A model generated the notes under the pieces. It saw only the letters and a program-made list of their open reading frames with translations, was not told where the DNA came from and ran no database searches. Shown one piece after another: positions 8,828 through 19,280 of a stretch of 32,520 nucleotides of DNA. How positions within the stretch are numbered: the first letter of the stretch is position 1; each line of letters starts with the position of its first letter. The position numbers and the translations under genes were made by a program. This DNA comes from Pseudomonadota bacterium (lineage in GTDB: Bacteria > Pseudomonadota > Gammaproteobacteria > JAIEPX01): positions 1-32,520 of the forward strand of contig JAKORL010000089.1 of the NCBI GenBank assembly GCA_029777855.1. Reading direction: 5' to 3'.

Positions 8828-10156
8828 TCAACGCGACAAGCCAAAATGACCACCTTTTAGATTCGCCTTTTTCATCAGCGACTCATATTGGTGCGACATT
8901 AAATGCGCTTGCAATTGCGCCCAAAAATCCATCAGCACTACCACTGTAATCAACAATGAAGTACCTCCAAAATGAAAAGGCACATGCCATTTCAAAATCA
9001 AAAATTCTGGCATCAACGCAACCGCTGTTAAATAAATAGCGCCGACAAAAGTCAATCGCGTCATCACAGAATCTATATAGCGAGCCGTTTGCTCACCTGG
9101 TCGAATGCCTGGGATAAAAGCACCCGATTTCTTTAAATTTTCAGCTGTTTCATTCGGATTAAACACCATTGCCGTATAAAAGAAACAAAAGAAAAATATT
9201 GCCGCTGTAAATGCAACCAAATATAGAGGTTGCCCTGGGCTTAGCGCAATACTTACTGTTTGTAACCAATGCATACTCGGCATATCCGAGAAAAATCCCG
9301 CGATCGTCGACGGGAAAAATATCAAGCTTGATGCAAATATCGGTGGTATTACACCCGCCATATTAATCTTAAATGGCAAATGGCTTTTCTGAGCCGCATA
9401 AACACGTCGACCTTGCTGACGTTTTGCATAATTCACGGTAATTCGCCGCTGCGCACGTTCAACAAAAACTACAAAACCTGTTACTAAAACCACTAACACC
9501 AACAATAATAACAAACTAATTCCTTGCATCTGACCTTGCTTCACTTGAGTAAACACTTGAGCAATCGCTTCCGGGAAACGAGACACAATACCAGCAAAAA
9601 TCAACAATGAAATACCATTACCAACGCCACGCTCAGTCATTTGTTCACCGAGCCACATCAAAAACATAGTACCCGTTACCATGCTAATGGTCGCTGTAAA
9701 ATAAAAACTAAATCCTGGCTCTAATGGAATTCCATTACTTGCCAGCCACTTACTCATTCCCACTGCTTGGAAGAACGACAAAATAACCGTTCCATAACGC
9801 GTGTATTGATTAATTACTCGCCGTCCAGATTCACCTTCTTTTTTCAGCTGTTCCAGTTTAGGAACAACCGCTGAAAATAATTGCATAATAATAGAGGACG
9901 AAATGTAAGGCATAACCCCTAAAGCTAACACCGTTGCACGTTGAAAAGCACCGCCCGAAAACATATTGAACATACCAAATATGCCACCCTGACTTTGGCT
10001 AAATAAATGAGCCAAACGTTCTGGGTCTAAACCAGGCACAGGAACATGTGAGCCGATTCGAAATACGATGATTGCCATTAATACAAATAACAACCTACGC
10101 TTGAGCTCAGCCAACCCTCCTTGTGATAACGCGCTACCTAAATTCGGAGTTGCCAT
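8828..10156 (-). CDS. secY: Preprotein translocase subunit SecY
   Basis: The 442-residue core channel of the Sec translocon in the inner membrane. It has ten predicted transmembrane helices, beginning with [20 protein letters not shown] (about 21-40). Conserved features include [20 protein letters not shown], the cytoplasmic loop [15 protein letters not shown] that engages SecA and the ribosome, and [13 protein letters not shown]. It is almost the same length as E. coli SecY (443). The ATG directly abuts the rplO stop (zero gap), indicating translational coupling. Confidence 0.98.
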   Translation of the reverse strand: MATPNLGSALSQGGLAELKRRLLFVLMAIIVFRIGSHVPVPGLDPERLAHLFSQSQGGIFGMFNMFSGGAFQRATVLALGVMPYISSSIIMQLFSAVVPKLEQLKKEGESGRRVINQYTRYGTVILSFFQAVGMSKWLASNGIPLEPGFSFYFTATISMVTGTMFLMWLGEQMTERGVGNGISLLIFAGIVSRFPEAIAQVFTQVKQGQMQGISLLLLLVLVVLVTGFVVFVERAQRRITVNYAKRQQGRRVYAAQKSHLPFKINMAGVIPPIFASSLIFFPSTIAGFFSDMPSMHWLQTVSIALSPGQPLYLVAFTAAIFFFCFFYTAMVFNPNETAENLKKSGAFIPGIRPGEQTARYIDSVMTRLTFVGAIYLTAVALMPEFLILKWHVPFHFGGTSLLITVVVLMDFWAQLQAHLMSHQYESLMKKANLKGGHFGLSR

Positions 10157-10597
10157 TTATACTTCAACCTTCCCGCCAGCTTTTTCAATAGCAGCCTTAG
10201 CACCTTTAGTAACACCCAAACCTTTTACAGTGACTGCTTTTTTAAGCTCGCCGCTTGCAAAAATTTTTACACGACTGATTCCTGCTGTAATAACATTCGC
10301 CGCAAGAAGTGATTCTAAATTAACGGTATCACCGTCTATTTTATTTAATTCATTCAAGCGAACTTCTGCCGTAGTACGACTGATTTTTGATGAGAAACCA
10401 AATTTCGGCATACGTCGAGCGATGGGCATCTGACCACCTTCAAATCCTACAGGAATAGAAGAGCCTGTACGTGAAGTCTGACCTTTATGTCCACGACCAC
10501 CCGTTTTACCTTTTCCAGAACCTATTCCGCGTCCAAGACGAACACCTTCACGTTTAGCGCCTGGAGCAGGTTTTAATGTATTTAATCGCATGGTCAT
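10157..10597 (-). CDS. rplO: 50S ribosomal protein L15
   Basis: A 146-residue L15, a late-assembling 23S rRNA-binding protein. The start is either the ATG at 10597, which overlaps the rpmD stop as ATGA, or the ATG at 10591, which gives the classical [12 protein letters not shown]-terminus; I list the former because of the coupling overlap. The Gly-rich segment [19 protein letters not shown] and [18 protein letters not shown] are diagnostic. It sits between rpmD and secY as usual. Confidence 0.97.
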   Translation of the reverse strand: MTMRLNTLKPAPGAKREGVRLGRGIGSGKGKTGGRGHKGQTSRTGSSIPVGFEGGQMPIARRMPKFGFSSKISRTTAEVRLNELNKIDGDTVNLESLLAANVITAGISRVKIFASGELKKAVTVKGLGVTKGAKAAIEKAGGKVEV

Positions 10598-10788
10598 GAT
10601 GACATTCCCTCAATTTTCAACATATAAGAAACTTTATTAATCATGCCACGATTTTCAGGCGTATCCTGAACCACAACTGTCTGATGGATTTTTTTCAAAC
10701 CAAGACCTCTGACACATGCTTGATGCGTCTTCAATCGTTTGCACAAGCTACGAATCAGTGTGATTTTGAGTTCTTTTGCAGCTGCCAT
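10594..10788 (-). CDS. rpmD: 50S ribosomal protein L30
   Basis: A 64-residue L30 of the short bacterial type. The start [19 protein letters not shown] at 10788 is chosen because GGAGGG lies upstream and the frame above it runs into the rpsE tail; a longer reading to 10836 would add non-homologous residues. It contains [18 protein letters not shown], the family C-terminal motif. It is separated from rpsE by one base and its TGA overlaps the rplO start (ATGA). Confidence 0.96.
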   Translation of the reverse strand: MAAAKELKITLIRSLCKRLKTHQACVRGLGLKKIHQTVVVQDTPENRGMINKVSYMLKIEGMSS

Positions 10789-10789
10789 A

Positions 10790-11293
10790 CTAACCCTCCA
10801 CCACGGCTTTAATTGATTTACCACGACGTGAAGCAATTAATTCAGGTGACCTCATTGAAGTCAGTGCATTAATTGTCGCACGCACAACATTAATTGGATT
10901 TGATGCATTGACCACTTTAGATAACACATCTTCAATACCGATTACAGTAAACACTGCTTTCATTGCATGCCCAGCAATAACACCAGTACCAGGTGAAGCA
11001 GGTCTCATAAATACTTTGGTAGCCCCAAAGCGTTGGTTAATTTCATGCCAAATTGTTGTGCCATTAAGATCGATACTTCGCATATTACGACGACCTTCTG
11101 CACTTGCTTTCTTCATAGCAGCAGGGACTTCAGCAGCCTTACCCAAACCATAACCGACCTTGCCTTTTCCGTCACCAACAACAACGAGAGCAACAAAGCT
11201 CATCTTACGGCCACCACTAGTGGTTTTGGATACACGTCCAACGTAGACCATCTTTTCAATATAACCATCGGAGGCTAATTCATTTTCGACCAT
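10790..11293 (-). CDS. rpsE: 30S ribosomal protein S5
   Basis: A 167-residue S5, involved in decoding fidelity and mRNA unwinding at the entry channel. The N-terminal double-stranded-RNA-binding part has [17 protein letters not shown] and [20 protein letters not shown]; the C-terminal part has [12 protein letters not shown] and [10 protein letters not shown]. An AAGGG Shine-Dalgarno supports the ATG at 11293. It is 14 bases behind rplR and one base before rpmD. Length matches E. coli. Confidence 0.98.
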   Translation of the reverse strand: MVENELASDGYIEKMVYVGRVSKTTSGGRKMSFVALVVVGDGKGKVGYGLGKAAEVPAAMKKASAEGRRNMRSIDLNGTTIWHEINQRFGATKVFMRPASPGTGVIAGHAMKAVFTVIGIEDVLSKVVNASNPINVVRATINALTSMRSPELIASRRGKSIKAVVEG

Positions 11294-11307
11294 TTCAGAA
11301 CCCTTCG

Positions 11308-11661
11308 TTAAAACTCTAATCCAGCTTCACGCGCCGCGTCGGCAAGCGCCTTAATACGCCCATGGTAAGCGAATCCTGAGCGATCGAAAGCAACTTCTTT
11401 TACATTTGCTTTCAAAGCGCGCTCAGCCACAGCTTTTCCTACTAGTTTTGCAGCTTCTACATTTCCGCCGTTTTTACACTGCGAGCGCAACTCTTTTTCA
11501 ACGGTTGATGCAGCTGACACAACATTACCATCTGGTAAAATAACTTGAGCATAAATATGTCGAGGAGTGCGATGAATACTCAAACGCGTTTTTAACAATC
11601 GTTTAGAAATCGCACGCAATGTTTTCGCACGTCGTTGTCGCGCGGTTCGTTTATTTATCAT
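11308..11661 (-). CDS. rplR: 50S ribosomal protein L18
   Basis: A 117-residue L18, which with L5 binds 5S rRNA in the central protuberance. Motifs are [16 protein letters not shown] and the C-terminal [26 protein letters not shown] region, the latter strongly diagnostic. Its ATG overlaps the rplF TGA by four bases (ATGA), so the two are translationally coupled. Length equals E. coli L18. Confidence 0.98.
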   Translation of the reverse strand: MINKRTARQRRAKTLRAISKRLLKTRLSIHRTPRHIYAQVILPDGNVVSAASTVEKELRSQCKNGGNVEAAKLVGKAVAERALKANVKEVAFDRSGFAYHGRIKALADAAREAGLEF

Positions 11662-12191
11662 TGCTTTTTACCCTCTTTCTTAATGATCACTTCGCCTTTA
11701 TAGCGAATACCTTTAGCCTTATAAGGCTCTGGTGGTCTATAACTGCGAATATTAGCAGCAACCTGGCCAACCAAATGCTTACTAACACCCTTCACTGTAA
11801 TTTCTGTCTGGCTTGGCGTCTCAATGTGAATACCGGTAGGCACTGGGAAAATAATATCGTGAGAAAAGCCTAAGTTTAATTTTAAATTAGCGCCTTGCAT
11901 TTGAGCTCGATAACCTACGCCCACCAGCTCTAATTGCTTGGTAAATTCATGAGCCACACCCGTGACCATATTATTCAATAAAGCTCGTGTGGTTCCGCCT
12001 TGCGCATCACCACCCCCTTCTTCATCTTTAACAATAACGTTCAAAACTCCAGACTCTAGCGTGACACCCACTTTCGGGTGCAGAGAAAGAACCTGTTCAC
12101 CTTTAGGACCTTTCACATGTACTTGCTCATTAGTAATATTCACTTGAACATTAGAGGGTACAGGAATTGGATTTTTTGCGACTCTAGACAT
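11658..12191 (-). CDS. rplF: 50S ribosomal protein L6
   Basis: A 177-residue L6 near the factor-binding site and sarcin-ricin loop. It starts [20 protein letters not shown], has the second-domain signature [20 protein letters not shown], and ends with [18 protein letters not shown] followed by KKEGKK. These are hallmark L6 sequences. It follows rpsH after 9 bases and overlaps rplR by four bases. Normal length. Confidence 0.98.
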   Translation of the reverse strand: MSRVAKNPIPVPSNVQVNITNEQVHVKGPKGEQVLSLHPKVGVTLESGVLNVIVKDEEGGGDAQGGTTRALLNNMVTGVAHEFTKQLELVGVGYRAQMQGANLKLNLGFSHDIIFPVPTGIHIETPSQTEITVKGVSKHLVGQVAANIRSYRPPEPYKAKGIRYKGEVIIKKEGKKQ

Positions 12192-12200
12192 TACCGACTC

Positions 12201-12593
12201 CTAGCACACTGTACACAATAATTCACCACCTACCCCTTTCACTCGCGCTTGCTTTTCTGTCATAACGCCTTGTGGAGTGGATAAAATGGCAATACCTAAA
12301 CCGCTCATTACTTGCGGCAGTTTATCTTTACGACGATAAATACGTAAACCAGGTCTACTTTGACGATCAATGGTCGCAATGACGCCCTGACCACGGTGAT
12401 ACTTTAATGTAATCACTAAGGCTTTTTTTGCACCTTCAAGAACGTCTACTTTGGAAATAAATCCAGACTCTTGTAGCACCTTAGCTATCGCTTCTTTCAA
12501 TTTTGAATGTGGCATGGAGACAGTAGGCTTCAAACGGGCTTGACCGTTTCGAATTCTCGTCAACATATCAGCAATCGGATCTTGCATCGTCAT
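12201..12593 (-). CDS. rpsH: 30S ribosomal protein S8
   Basis: A 130-residue S8, primary binder of 16S helix 21 and, in E. coli, the repressor of the spc operon. It begins [18 protein letters not shown]; the ATG at 12587 is an alternative start giving the more usual MQDP. The C-terminus has [20 protein letters not shown] followed by TEKQAR and [11 protein letters not shown], typical of the family. It is 26 bases after rpsN. Confidence 0.98.
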   Translation of the reverse strand: MTMQDPIADMLTRIRNGQARLKPTVSMPHSKLKEAIAKVLQESGFISKVDVLEGAKKALVITLKYHRGQGVIATIDRQSRPGLRIYRRKDKLPQVMSGLGIAILSTPQGVMTEKQARVKGVGGELLCTVC

Positions 12594-12619
12594 CGTTTCT
12601 ATCCTATCAATAAATCGCT

Positions 12620-12925
12620 TTACCAGCTCGATTTAACAATACCAGGCACATTCCCGGTCATTGCCAAATTACGTAAACAAATTCTGCACATTTTAAACTT
12701 ACGCAAAACACCTCGTGGACGTCCGCAACATTTGCATCGGCGACGATGTCGGCAAGGACTTTCATCGCGAGCACGTTGCGTCAGTTTATTAATCGCCGTT
12801 ATTTTCTCATCATAATCGACATCTGGGTCTTTAATCACTTTTTTAAGCGCTTCACGGACTACTTTTGCTTTAGCACTGAGTTGCGCTCTAATTTTATCTC
12901 GGTTCACCATGCATAATTTTGCCAT
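12620..12925 (-). CDS. rpsN: 30S ribosomal protein S14, long form with zinc-ribbon cysteines
   Basis: A 101-residue S14 in the head of the small subunit. The length and N-terminal helix extension match the long, usually cysteine-free gammaproteobacterial type. Yet the core reads [20 protein letters not shown], the CxxC ... CxxC zinc ribbon normally found in the short 61-residue type. A further Cys precedes it (SPCRHRRR). The C-terminus [11 protein letters not shown] is typical. I re-read the bases on the minus strand and the cysteine codons are clear. It lies 5 bases after rplE and 26 before rpsH. Confidence 0.96.
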   Translation of the reverse strand: MAKLCMVNRDKIRAQLSAKAKVVREALKKVIKDPDVDYDEKITAINKLTQRARDESPCRHRRRCKCCGRPRGVLRKFKMCRICLRNLAMTGNVPGIVKSSW

Positions 12926-12930
12926 GTACC

Positions 12931-13476
12931 CTACTCCTTATCCTTAAATGGGAAATTAAATGCGTCTAACAGTGCTCGACCTTGTTCATTGGTCTTTGCT
13001 GTTGTTGTGATCGCAATATTTAACCCACGGATTGCATCGATCTTATCGTACTCAATTTCAGGAAACACGATTTGTTCACGAATACCCATATTGAAATTGC
13101 CACGCCCATCAAATTTCGCAGAAATACCACGAAAATCGCGAATTCGAGGAATTGTAATACATACCAATCGCTCTAAAAAATCGTACATGCGACTGCCGCG
13201 CAGAGTAACACGCGCACCAATTGGCATACCTTCCCGAATTTTAAAACCTGCTATGGATTTACGTGCCAAAGTTTTAACCGCTTTCTGACCAGAAATTTGT
13301 GACAAATCGCGAATTGCATTATCAACAATTTTCTTGTCGGCAATTGCTTCACCAACACCCATATTTAAGGTAATTTTGACAAGTCTTGGGACTTCCATCA
13401 CAGATTGACATCCAAGCTTATTTTTAAGCTCTGGGACAATCTTTTCACGATAACGTTGTTGAAATCGACTACTCAT
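12931..13476 (-). CDS. rplE: 50S ribosomal protein L5
   Basis: A 181-residue L5, which binds 5S rRNA and contacts the P-site tRNA. Signatures include [58 protein letters not shown] and [20 protein letters not shown]. The ATG at 13476 gives [18 protein letters not shown], the expected start. It is 10 bases after rplX and 5 before rpsN. Confidence 0.98.
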   Translation of the reverse strand: MSSRFQQRYREKIVPELKNKLGCQSVMEVPRLVKITLNMGVGEAIADKKIVDNAIRDLSQISGQKAVKTLARKSIAGFKIREGMPIGARVTLRGSRMYDFLERLVCITIPRIRDFRGISAKFDGRGNFNMGIREQIVFPEIEYDKIDAIRGLNIAITTTAKTNEQGRALLDAFNFPFKDKE

Positions 13477-13486
13477 TGTTTAACAC

Positions 13487-13807
13487 CTATTCATCCAGCA
13501 CTTCGCCATCGGACTTAAAGACTCTCACTTTACGTCCATCATCCAGCGTTTTAAAACCAATCCGACCTGCTTTATTAGTGACAGGATGAAGGAGCGCTAA
13601 ATTAGACCTATGAATTTTAGCTTCTCTTTCAATAATGCCACCCTGTTTACCAGCCTGTGGATTTCCACGCGCATGCTTTTTAACAATATTAATGCCTTCC
13701 ACTAAAGCATACTCATCGCCAACCATACGTAATACAGTGCCTGTACGACCTCTATCGCGGCCTACTAGCACCTTTACTTGATCACCTGTTTTAATCTTTT
13801 GTCCCAT
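13487..13807 (-). CDS. rplX: 50S ribosomal protein L24
   Basis: A 106-residue L24, an early assembly initiator that binds the 5' end of 23S rRNA. The KOW motif is at TGDQVKVLVGRDRGRTGTVL, followed by GINIVKKHARGNPQAGKQGG. I take the ATG at 13807 (MGQKIKTGDQ) because AGGTG lies six bases upstream; a GTG at 13816 would consume that Shine-Dalgarno. It lies 17 bases from rplN. Confidence 0.97.
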   Translation of the reverse strand: MGQKIKTGDQVKVLVGRDRGRTGTVLRMVGDEYALVEGINIVKKHARGNPQAGKQGGIIEREAKIHRSNLALLHPVTNKAGRIGFKTLDDGRKVRVFKSDGEVLDE

Positions 13808-13824
13808 CGCAATCACCTATTCAC

Positions 13825-14193
13825 TTAAAGCACTTCAGGTGCTAATGATACAATCTTCATAAATTGCTCAGAACGCAATTCACGCGTCACGGGCCCGAAA
13901 ATCCGTGTCCCTATGGGTTGTTTTTGACCGTTGAGTAACACAGCTGCATTACTATCAAAACGAATAATGGAACCGTCATCACGACGAACACCATGCTTCG
14001 TACGAACAACCAAAGCAAACATAACATCGCCTTTCTTCACTTTACCGCGAGGAATCGCTTCTTTGATGGTCACTTTAATGACATCACCAATATTCGCGTA
14101 ACGGCGGTGTGATCCCCCAAGCACCTTAATACACATCACTCTTCGTGCACCACTGTTATCCGCAACAGTCAGCATTGTTTGTGTTTGAATCAT
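13825..14193 (-). CDS. rplN: 50S ribosomal protein L14
   Basis: A 122-residue L14 at the subunit interface, part of bridges B5 and B8. It begins [20 protein letters not shown] and contains [20 protein letters not shown] and the C-terminal [20 protein letters not shown], highly conserved across bacteria. It lies 18 bases after rpsQ in the normal spc order. Length matches the family norm exactly. Confidence 0.98.
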   Translation of the reverse strand: MIQTQTMLTVADNSGARRVMCIKVLGGSHRRYANIGDVIKVTIKEAIPRGKVKKGDVMFALVVRTKHGVRRDDGSIIRFDSNAAVLLNGQKQPIGTRIFGPVTRELRSEQFMKIVSLAPEVL

Positions 14194-14211
14194 GCTACTA
14201 ATACTCCAAAA

Positions 14212-14472
14212 TTAAGCGGCTCGTTCAATAATCTTGTCCAAAACCCAACTTTTTGTTTTAGAGATAGGGCGACTCTCTACGATCTGAACAGTATCACCTA
14301 TTTTACAGGTGTTTTGCTCATCATGTGCAACCATCTTTTTTGCACGTTTAATATATTTACCATAAAGAGGATGCTTAACGTGACTCACAACAGTCACAAT
14401 GATTGATTTATCCATCTTGTCACTCGTAACCACTCCAATCAGTGATCGCGCTGTCTTTGTTTCTTCAACCAT
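14212..14472 (-). CDS. rpsQ: 30S ribosomal protein S17
   Basis: An 86-residue S17 that binds the 5' domain of 16S rRNA. The OB-fold is seen in [20 protein letters not shown], then [20 protein letters not shown] and [18 protein letters not shown]. The ATG at 14472 overlaps the end of rpmC by 8 bases; a GTG at 14478 is an alternative that would add two residues. Position between rpmC and rplN is standard. Confidence 0.97.
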   Translation of the reverse strand: MVEETKTARSLIGVVTSDKMDKSIIVTVVSHVKHPLYGKYIKRAKKMVAHDEQNTCKIGDTVQIVESRPISKTKSWVLDKIIERAA

Positions 14473-14662
14473 TTTCACGCTCTCTCTCAGCTAAAATTGT
14501 TTTCACACGAGCAATTGCTCGACGGACTTGTTTGAACTGATGTGTTTTCAGTCCTTCACTTAGCCCTTTTTGCATCCGCAAATTAAACTGCTCACGTAAC
14601 AGTGATTTAACCTCATCGAGCAGTTCTTGTGTCGTTTTCGATCGTAAATCTTTAGCGTTCAT
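14465..14662 (-). CDS. rpmC: 50S ribosomal protein L29
   Basis: A 65-residue helical L29 located at the tunnel exit beside L23. The family pattern is clear in [20 protein letters not shown] followed by FNLRMQKG and [16 protein letters not shown]. Its ATG overlaps the rplP stop by one base and its own end overlaps rpsQ, so all three appear translationally coupled. Length is normal. Confidence 0.97.
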   Translation of the reverse strand: MNAKDLRSKTTQELLDEVKSLLREQFNLRMQKGLSEGLKTHQFKQVRRAIARVKTILAERERENG

Positions 14663-15075
14663 TACATCACCGTTCGTTTTACAAAGACCATCGGGAGACC
14701 TAGTTTAGCAGCCGCTTTTACGAAAGCATCACGAGCCACTTCTTCGGTAACACCGTCTAATTCAAATACCATCCGTCCAGGCTGCATGAGTGCAACAAAG
14801 TATTCCACATTACCCTTACCTTTACCTTGACGTACTTCAAGTGGTTTCTGCGTAATCGGCTTGTCCGGGAAAACTCGAACCCACATCTTACCTGCACGCT
14901 TGGTGATACGAGCAATAACTCGACGCGCCGCTTCAAGCTGACGTTGGGTGAGACGTCCACGACCAACACACTTGAGTCCATATTCACCAAAGGATACACG
15001 ATTACCTACTGAAGCGCATCCACGATTACGCCCCTTATGCATCTTTCGATATTTTTGTCGCTTTGGCTGCATCAT
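14662..15075 (-). CDS. rplP: 50S ribosomal protein L16
   Basis: A 137-residue L16 near the A-site tRNA elbow and peptidyl-transferase centre. It starts [19 protein letters not shown], has [20 protein letters not shown], then [20 protein letters not shown], and a typical [19 protein letters not shown] region. The arginine modified in E. coli by YcfD lies in this conserved PxxxRxGKGKG-like segment, and an Arg is present. It is 13 bases after rpsC. Confidence 0.98.
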   Translation of the reverse strand: MMQPKRQKYRKMHKGRNRGCASVGNRVSFGEYGLKCVGRGRLTQRQLEAARRVIARITKRAGKMWVRVFPDKPITQKPLEVRQGKGKGNVEYFVALMQPGRMVFELDGVTEEVARDAFVKAAAKLGLPMVFVKRTVM

Positions 15076-15088
15076 AGCCAGTTACCCC

Positions 15089-15766
15089 TTAACTTTTATC
15101 TCGTTGTTCTTCAGCAGCTTCTGTGTTTGCAGCTTTGCCCTCAAACACTTCCCCTTTGAAGATCCACACTTTCACACCAATAACACCATAGGTGGTGTTT
15201 GCTCGCGCAGTGCCATAATCAATATCAGCTCGCAAGGTATGGAGTGGCACACGGCCTTCACGATACCATTCTGTACGAGCAATTTCAGCCCCGCCCAATC
15301 GTCCAGCAACAGCTACTCGGATACCTTCGGCACCCGCTCGCAATGCGTTTTGCACTGCACGTTTCATCGCTCGACGAAACATTACGCGACGCTCTAATTG
15401 TTGCGCAATACTTTCAGCAACCAAGGTTGCATCTAATTCTGGCTTTTTAATTTCTTTAATATTCACATGAGCTGGTATACCCATGATTTCACTGACTTTA
15501 GCACGCAAACGTTCAACGTCGCCGCCTTTTTTACCAATGATCACACCCGGTCGAGCCGTATGAATCGTAACTCTTGCCGTTTTTGCAGGACGTTCTATAT
15601 CAATTCGACTCACAGCAGCTTGCGCAAGCTCCTTACGAAGATATTGACGCGTTGCGATATCTTCATGCAAAAAATCTGCATAATTACCACGCTCAGCATA
15701 CCAGGTCGAGGTCCATTCTTGAGTGATACCAAGACGCATACCAATTGGGTTAACTTTTTGTCCCAT
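15089..15766 (-). CDS. rpsC: 30S ribosomal protein S3
   Basis: A 225-residue S3 at the mRNA entry channel with helicase-associated function. It begins [20 protein letters not shown], has the KH domain with [20 protein letters not shown], and the C-terminal domain with [20 protein letters not shown] and [13 protein letters not shown]. The short acidic/Ala tail is a little shorter than E. coli S3 (233). It is 15 bases after rplV. Confidence 0.98.
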   Translation of the reverse strand: MGQKVNPIGMRLGITQEWTSTWYAERGNYADFLHEDIATRQYLRKELAQAAVSRIDIERPAKTARVTIHTARPGVIIGKKGGDVERLRAKVSEIMGIPAHVNIKEIKKPELDATLVAESIAQQLERRVMFRRAMKRAVQNALRAGAEGIRVAVAGRLGGAEIARTEWYREGRVPLHTLRADIDYGTARANTTYGVIGVKVWIFKGEVFEGKAANTEAAEEQRDKS

Positions 15767-15781
15767 ACTACATTCTCACTC

Positions 15782-16114
15782 TTATTCGTCTGACACTTTA
15801 ACAGTGATATGACACATCCGTTTTATAACACGGTCCGCACGACCACGCGCACGTGGTTTAACACGTTTCAACGTTGGGCCATCATCTACAAAAATCGAAG
15901 AAACTTTTAACTCATCGATATCAGCACCATTATTATTTTCGGCGTTTGCAATCGCTGAATTCAATGTTTTCTTAACCATTTCAGCAGCGCCCTTCTTACT
16001 GAATTCTAAAATTTCCAGCGCCCGGGCCACAGGCTTATTACGAATTTGATCAGCAACGAGCCGAACCTTTTGGGCTGAACTACGCGCATAACGATATATT
16101 GCTGCAACTTCCAC
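15782..16114 (-). CDS. rplV: 50S ribosomal protein L22
   Basis: A 110-residue L22 whose beta-hairpin lines the exit tunnel and contributes to macrolide response. The start codon is GTG ([18 protein letters not shown] follows) with GAGGG seven bases upstream. The C-terminal hairpin region is [20 protein letters not shown] followed by [11 protein letters not shown]. It lies two bases after rpsS. Length equals E. coli L22. Confidence 0.98.
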   Translation of the reverse strand: MEVAAIYRYARSSAQKVRLVADQIRNKPVARALEILEFSKKGAAEMVKKTLNSAIANAENNNGADIDELKVSSIFVDDGPTLKRVKPRARGRADRVIKRMCHITVKVSDE

Positions 16115-16116
16115 GA

Positions 16117-16407
16117 TTAACCCTCTTTACCCTTAACAACTTTTTTATCCGCTGAATGCCCCTTAAATGTACGTGTAGGCGCAAATTCACCGAGCTTATG
16201 CCCAACCATGTTTTCTGTGATGTACACAGGAACATGCTGACGACCATTATGGATAGCAACATTCACACCTATCATTTCAGGAATGATGGTTGACCGACGT
16301 GACCATGTTTTCACAGGTCGACGATCATTGCTTTTAGCCGCTTTCAACACTTTCGCTAGCAGATGATAGTCTACAAACGGACCTTTTCTACTCGAACGTA
16401 CTGCCAC
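16117..16407 (-). CDS. rpsS: 30S ribosomal protein S19
   Basis: A 96-residue S19 in the head of the 30S subunit, forming bridge B1a with L5. The start codon is GTG with a GAGG Shine-Dalgarno. It contains [40 protein letters not shown] and [17 protein letters not shown], all diagnostic. A 91-base gap with small hairpins separates it from rplB, unusually long for this part of the operon. Confidence 0.98.
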   Translation of the reverse strand: MAVRSSRKGPFVDYHLLAKVLKAAKSNDRRPVKTWSRRSTIIPEMIGVNVAIHNGRQHVPVYITENMVGHKLGEFAPTRTFKGHSADKKVVKGKEG

Positions 16408-16498
16408 GTTATTATCCTCACTTTCAAAAAATCATTCAGTGAATCCACTTTTGAATTCACTAACCTTCAGTACCTCCCAACTACCTGGGAACTACAAA
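16408..16498 (-). other. Structured spacer between rplB and rpsS
   Basis: A 91-base non-coding gap, the second largest in the ribosomal block. It holds a 7-base inverted repeat AGTGAAT/ATTCACT (16438-16444 and 16455-16461, 10-base loop) and a 5-base one TCCCA/TGGGA (16475-16479 and 16486-16490). Neither is followed by a U-run, so these are not intrinsic terminators. They could be an RNA-processing or autoregulatory site, or chance. Confidence 0.4.
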
Positions 16499-17359
16499 CT
16501 ACTCTTTACTACTACGTCCGCGACGTCGGCCACGAATTATATTTTTATCCGTTCGTTTATTCTTACGTGTCTTAGCCCCTTTAGTCGGTTTACCGGTCGG
16601 GCTTACTGGGTGACGACCACCTGATGTACGACCTTCACCACCACCATGCGGATGGTCAACAGGGTTCATCGCCACACCACGCACTGTGGGTCGTATGCCG
16701 CGCCATCTTTTTGCACCGGCTTTACCCAAAGAACGCAAGTTATGTTCAGAATTTGATACCTCACCCATCGTCGCTCGACATTGAATGGGCACACGACGTA
16801 ACTCACCTGATCGCATTCTGATAAAAGCAAATTCGCCTTCTTTAGCAACAAACTGAACGGAAGTTCCAGCACTGCGTGCAAGCTGTGCACCTTTCGATGG
16901 CTTCATTTCTACACAGTGAACCGTTGAACCTACAGGAATATTCGCTAAAGGTAAACAGTTTCCGACAGCAATAGGCGAATTCGGACCAGAAATTACTTTA
17001 TCGCCTTGACTTAAACCTTTTGGAGCAACAATGTATCGTCGCTCACCATCGACATATAATACCAGCGCAATGCTTGCCGTACGATTAGGATCATACTCAA
17101 CGCGCTCAACAAGTCCAGCAATTCCGTCTTTATCTCGCTTAAAATCGATAATTCTATATAATTGTTTATGACCACCGCCACGGTGACGCGTCGTAATACG
17201 ACCTTGATTGTTACGACCATCGCCTCGCTTGCCTGGTTTCAAAGAACCTTTTGACACAGTCAACGCAGCCAAAGGACGTCCTTTATGCAATCCTTCTTTA
17301 GAAGGCGCAACGACAAATCGGCGCCCTGCTGATGTTGGTTTAGCTTTAATAATCGCCAT
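16499..17359 (-). CDS. rplB: 50S ribosomal protein L2
   Basis: A 286-residue L2, needed for subunit association and peptidyl transfer. It includes [20 protein letters not shown], and the catalytic-region signature [20 protein letters not shown], containing the conserved His. It is about 13 residues longer than E. coli L2 because of a basic Lys/Arg-rich tail ending [10 protein letters not shown]. It lies 13 bases after rplW. Confidence 0.98.
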   Translation of the reverse strand: MAIIKAKPTSAGRRFVVAPSKEGLHKGRPLAALTVSKGSLKPGKRGDGRNNQGRITTRHRGGGHKQLYRIIDFKRDKDGIAGLVERVEYDPNRTASIALVLYVDGERRYIVAPKGLSQGDKVISGPNSPIAVGNCLPLANIPVGSTVHCVEMKPSKGAQLARSAGTSVQFVAKEGEFAFIRMRSGELRRVPIQCRATMGEVSNSEHNLRSLGKAGAKRWRGIRPTVRGVAMNPVDHPHGGGEGRTSGGRHPVSPTGKPTKGAKTRKNKRTDKNIIRGRRRGRSSKE

Positions 17360-17372
17360 CTCGACTCAACTC

Positions 17373-17669
17373 CTATACCATGCCAGTAAAATCGATTGTT
17401 TGGCCTTCTGCAATTTTTACATAGGCCTTCTTCCAACCACTTCGTCGACCAATACCCAGTCGATTACGGACTGTGGTTGGCTTTTTATTGACAATGCGAA
17501 CATGGTCCACATTTACTTTAAACATTTGCTCAACTGCGTTTTTAATCTCTTTCTTGTTAGCGTCTTTCAACACTTTGAAAACGTATTGCTGATGTCGTTC
17601 ACCCACAAGAGAGGCTTTTTCAGAAATATGAGGAGCAAGTAAAACTTTATATGAACGTTCATCAATCAT
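17373..17669 (-). CDS. rplW: 50S ribosomal protein L23
   Basis: A 98-residue L23 at the tunnel exit, docking site for trigger factor and SRP. Signatures are [40 protein letters not shown] and [20 protein letters not shown]. The Glu used for trigger-factor docking falls in the conserved SEKA-type motif. Its ATG overlaps the rplD stop by four bases. Normal length. Confidence 0.97.
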   Translation of the reverse strand: MIDERSYKVLLAPHISEKASLVGERHQQYVFKVLKDANKKEIKNAVEQMFKVNVDHVRIVNKKPTTVRNRLGIGRRSGWKKAYVKIAEGQTIDFTGMV

Positions 17670-18277
17670 TGTAATTTCTCCTCGATTTTCTTGATGGCGT
17701 CAACAGTCATGACAATTTTATCATAAGCCACCAAACAAACTGGATCTATATCCGCAGCAGTACAAACGTCAACATGAGGCAGATTACGAGCAGCCAATAG
17801 TACGTTTGTGTCATGATCATTCAATACGATTAACACATGATTGCAATTGAGATCATTTAATTTATTCAGTAACTCTTTCGTTTTTGGAGCAGCTAATGTT
17901 AAAGATTCAACGCCTATCAATCGTTCACTTCGAACTAATTCAGACAAAATTGAACGAATGGCAATACGATACATTTTGCGATTTACTTTTTGGCTATAAT
18001 CGCGTGGTTTTGCTGCGAAAGTAGTACCACCTGATCGCCAAATTGGGCTACGAGTTGAACCTGCTCGTGCACGCCCCGTTCCTTTTTGTTTCCAAGGTTT
18101 TTTTCCGCCGCCCGATACTTCTGCTCGTGTTTTTTGAGCCTTAGTACCTGCTCGTGCCGCTGCGAAATACGCCGTCACAACTTGATGAATGAGCGGTTCA
18201 TTAAACTCTTGACCAAACACAGCTTCATTCAATTGAACGGACTTATTGCCTGATGCTAAATTTAAATTAATGGCCAT
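17666..18277 (-). CDS. rplD: 50S ribosomal protein L4
   Basis: A 203-residue L4, which lines the exit tunnel; in E. coli it also represses the S10 operon through a leader upstream of rpsJ. The tunnel loop is seen in [20 protein letters not shown] followed by [17 protein letters not shown]. Its ATG shares one base with the rplC stop (TAATG). No leader long enough for E. coli-type L4 control exists before rpsJ here. Confidence 0.98.
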   Translation of the reverse strand: MAINLNLASGNKSVQLNEAVFGQEFNEPLIHQVVTAYFAAARAGTKAQKTRAEVSGGGKKPWKQKGTGRARAGSTRSPIWRSGGTTFAAKPRDYSQKVNRKMYRIAIRSILSELVRSERLIGVESLTLAAPKTKELLNKLNDLNCNHVLIVLNDHDTNVLLAARNLPHVDVCTAADIDPVCLVAYDKIVMTVDAIKKIEEKLQ

Positions 18278-18933
18278 TAGTTAGCCTCCTTCTTTTTGCC
18301 TTTTACACTCGGCAAAATCACGACGTAACTACCTGGTGCACCAGGGACAGAACCTTTTATCAATATGACATTGGTCGCTGAATCTACACGATAAACTGTG
18401 TGAGCTTGTACCGTTACTCGAACATTACCCATATGCCCAGCCATTTTACGACCTTTGTAAACCTTACCTGGTGTTTGGTTTTGACCAATCGAACCAGGAG
18501 CACGTGTAGTCAAGGAATTACCATGACTAACAGGCTGCTGCTTAAAGTTATAACGCTTGATCACACCAGCATAACCTTTACCTTTTGAGGTACCTCGAAT
18601 ATCAACCAACTGACCTGCGCTGAAATGATCCACTTTAACTTGATCGCCCACGTTAAGCGCTGATGATTCGCCATCGTTCAGACGAAATTCACACAGCATG
18701 TCACCTGGCTCGACCCCTGCTTTTGCAAAATGCCCAGCTTGTGGTTTACTGATTAAATTTGCACGCCGTAAACCTGCTGCGACCTGAATGCCGTTATAGC
18801 CGTCGGTTTCTACCGTTTTTACTTGCGTGACTCTATTTGGCTCTACATATACAACGGTAACAGGAACCGCTCCGCCATCTTCTGTAAAGCAGCGAGTCAT
18901 ACCCACTTTTTTTCCGACAATACCAACTGCCAT
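18277..18933 (-). CDS. rplC: 50S ribosomal protein L3
   Basis: A 218-residue L3, an early assembly protein reaching the peptidyl-transferase centre. It begins [20 protein letters not shown] and contains [40 protein letters not shown] and [14 protein letters not shown]. The Gln methylated by PrmB in E. coli lies in this conserved GSIGQNQTP motif and is present. It lies 12 bases after rpsJ. Confidence 0.98.
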   Translation of the reverse strand: MAVGIVGKKVGMTRCFTEDGGAVPVTVVYVEPNRVTQVKTVETDGYNGIQVAAGLRRANLISKPQAGHFAKAGVEPGDMLCEFRLNDGESSALNVGDQVKVDHFSAGQLVDIRGTSKGKGYAGVIKRYNFKQQPVSHGNSLTTRAPGSIGQNQTPGKVYKGRKMAGHMGNVRVTVQAHTVYRVDSATNVILIKGSVPGAPGSYVVILPSVKGKKKEAN

Positions 18934-18945
18934 TGTTTAAACCCC

Positions 18946-19275
18946 TTAATCCACGCTGATTTCTACATCAACACCAGCCGCCAAATCAAGCTTCATCAAT
19001 GCATCAACTGTTTTATCAGTTGGATCGATGATATCCAGTAAGCGCTTGTGAGTACGAATTTCGTACTGATCACGCGCATCTTTGTGCTTGAAAGGAGAAA
19101 TTAGAATTGTAAATTTCTCCAAATCAGTAGGCAATGGAATAGGCCCCTTAATTCGAGCACCTGTTCTTTTTGCCGTATCAACAATTTCTTTGGTTGAAAC
19201 ATCGATCAATCGATGATCAAATGCTTTCAACCGAATTCTAATGCGCTGATTTTTAACTGCTGCTGTCGTTGTCAT
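18946..19275 (-). CDS. rpsJ: 30S ribosomal protein S10
   Basis: A 109-residue S10, which also acts with NusB in antitermination. The core [20 protein letters not shown] and [20 protein letters not shown] are standard, as is the [12 protein letters not shown] loop. It carries an MTTTAAVK extension of about six residues beyond the usual start; no downstream start codon would give the short form. Only 5 bases separate it from the tuf stop, so the str and S10 operons are fused. Confidence 0.98.
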   Translation of the reverse strand: MTTTAAVKNQRIRIRLKAFDHRLIDVSTKEIVDTAKRTGARIKGPIPLPTDLEKFTILISPFKHKDARDQYEIRTHKRLLDIIDPTDKTVDALMKLDLAAGVDVEISVD

Positions 19276-19280
19276 TGTTA

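Noticed and set aside
10789..10836. A longer L30 starting at 10836
   Set aside because: The extra residues are an out-of-frame reading of the rpsE tail; the ATG at 10788 has a proper ribosome-binding site and normal length.
14827..15450. Several overlapping plus-strand open frames inside rplP and rpsC
   Set aside because: They are antisense to conserved ribosomal genes and carry no recognisable features.
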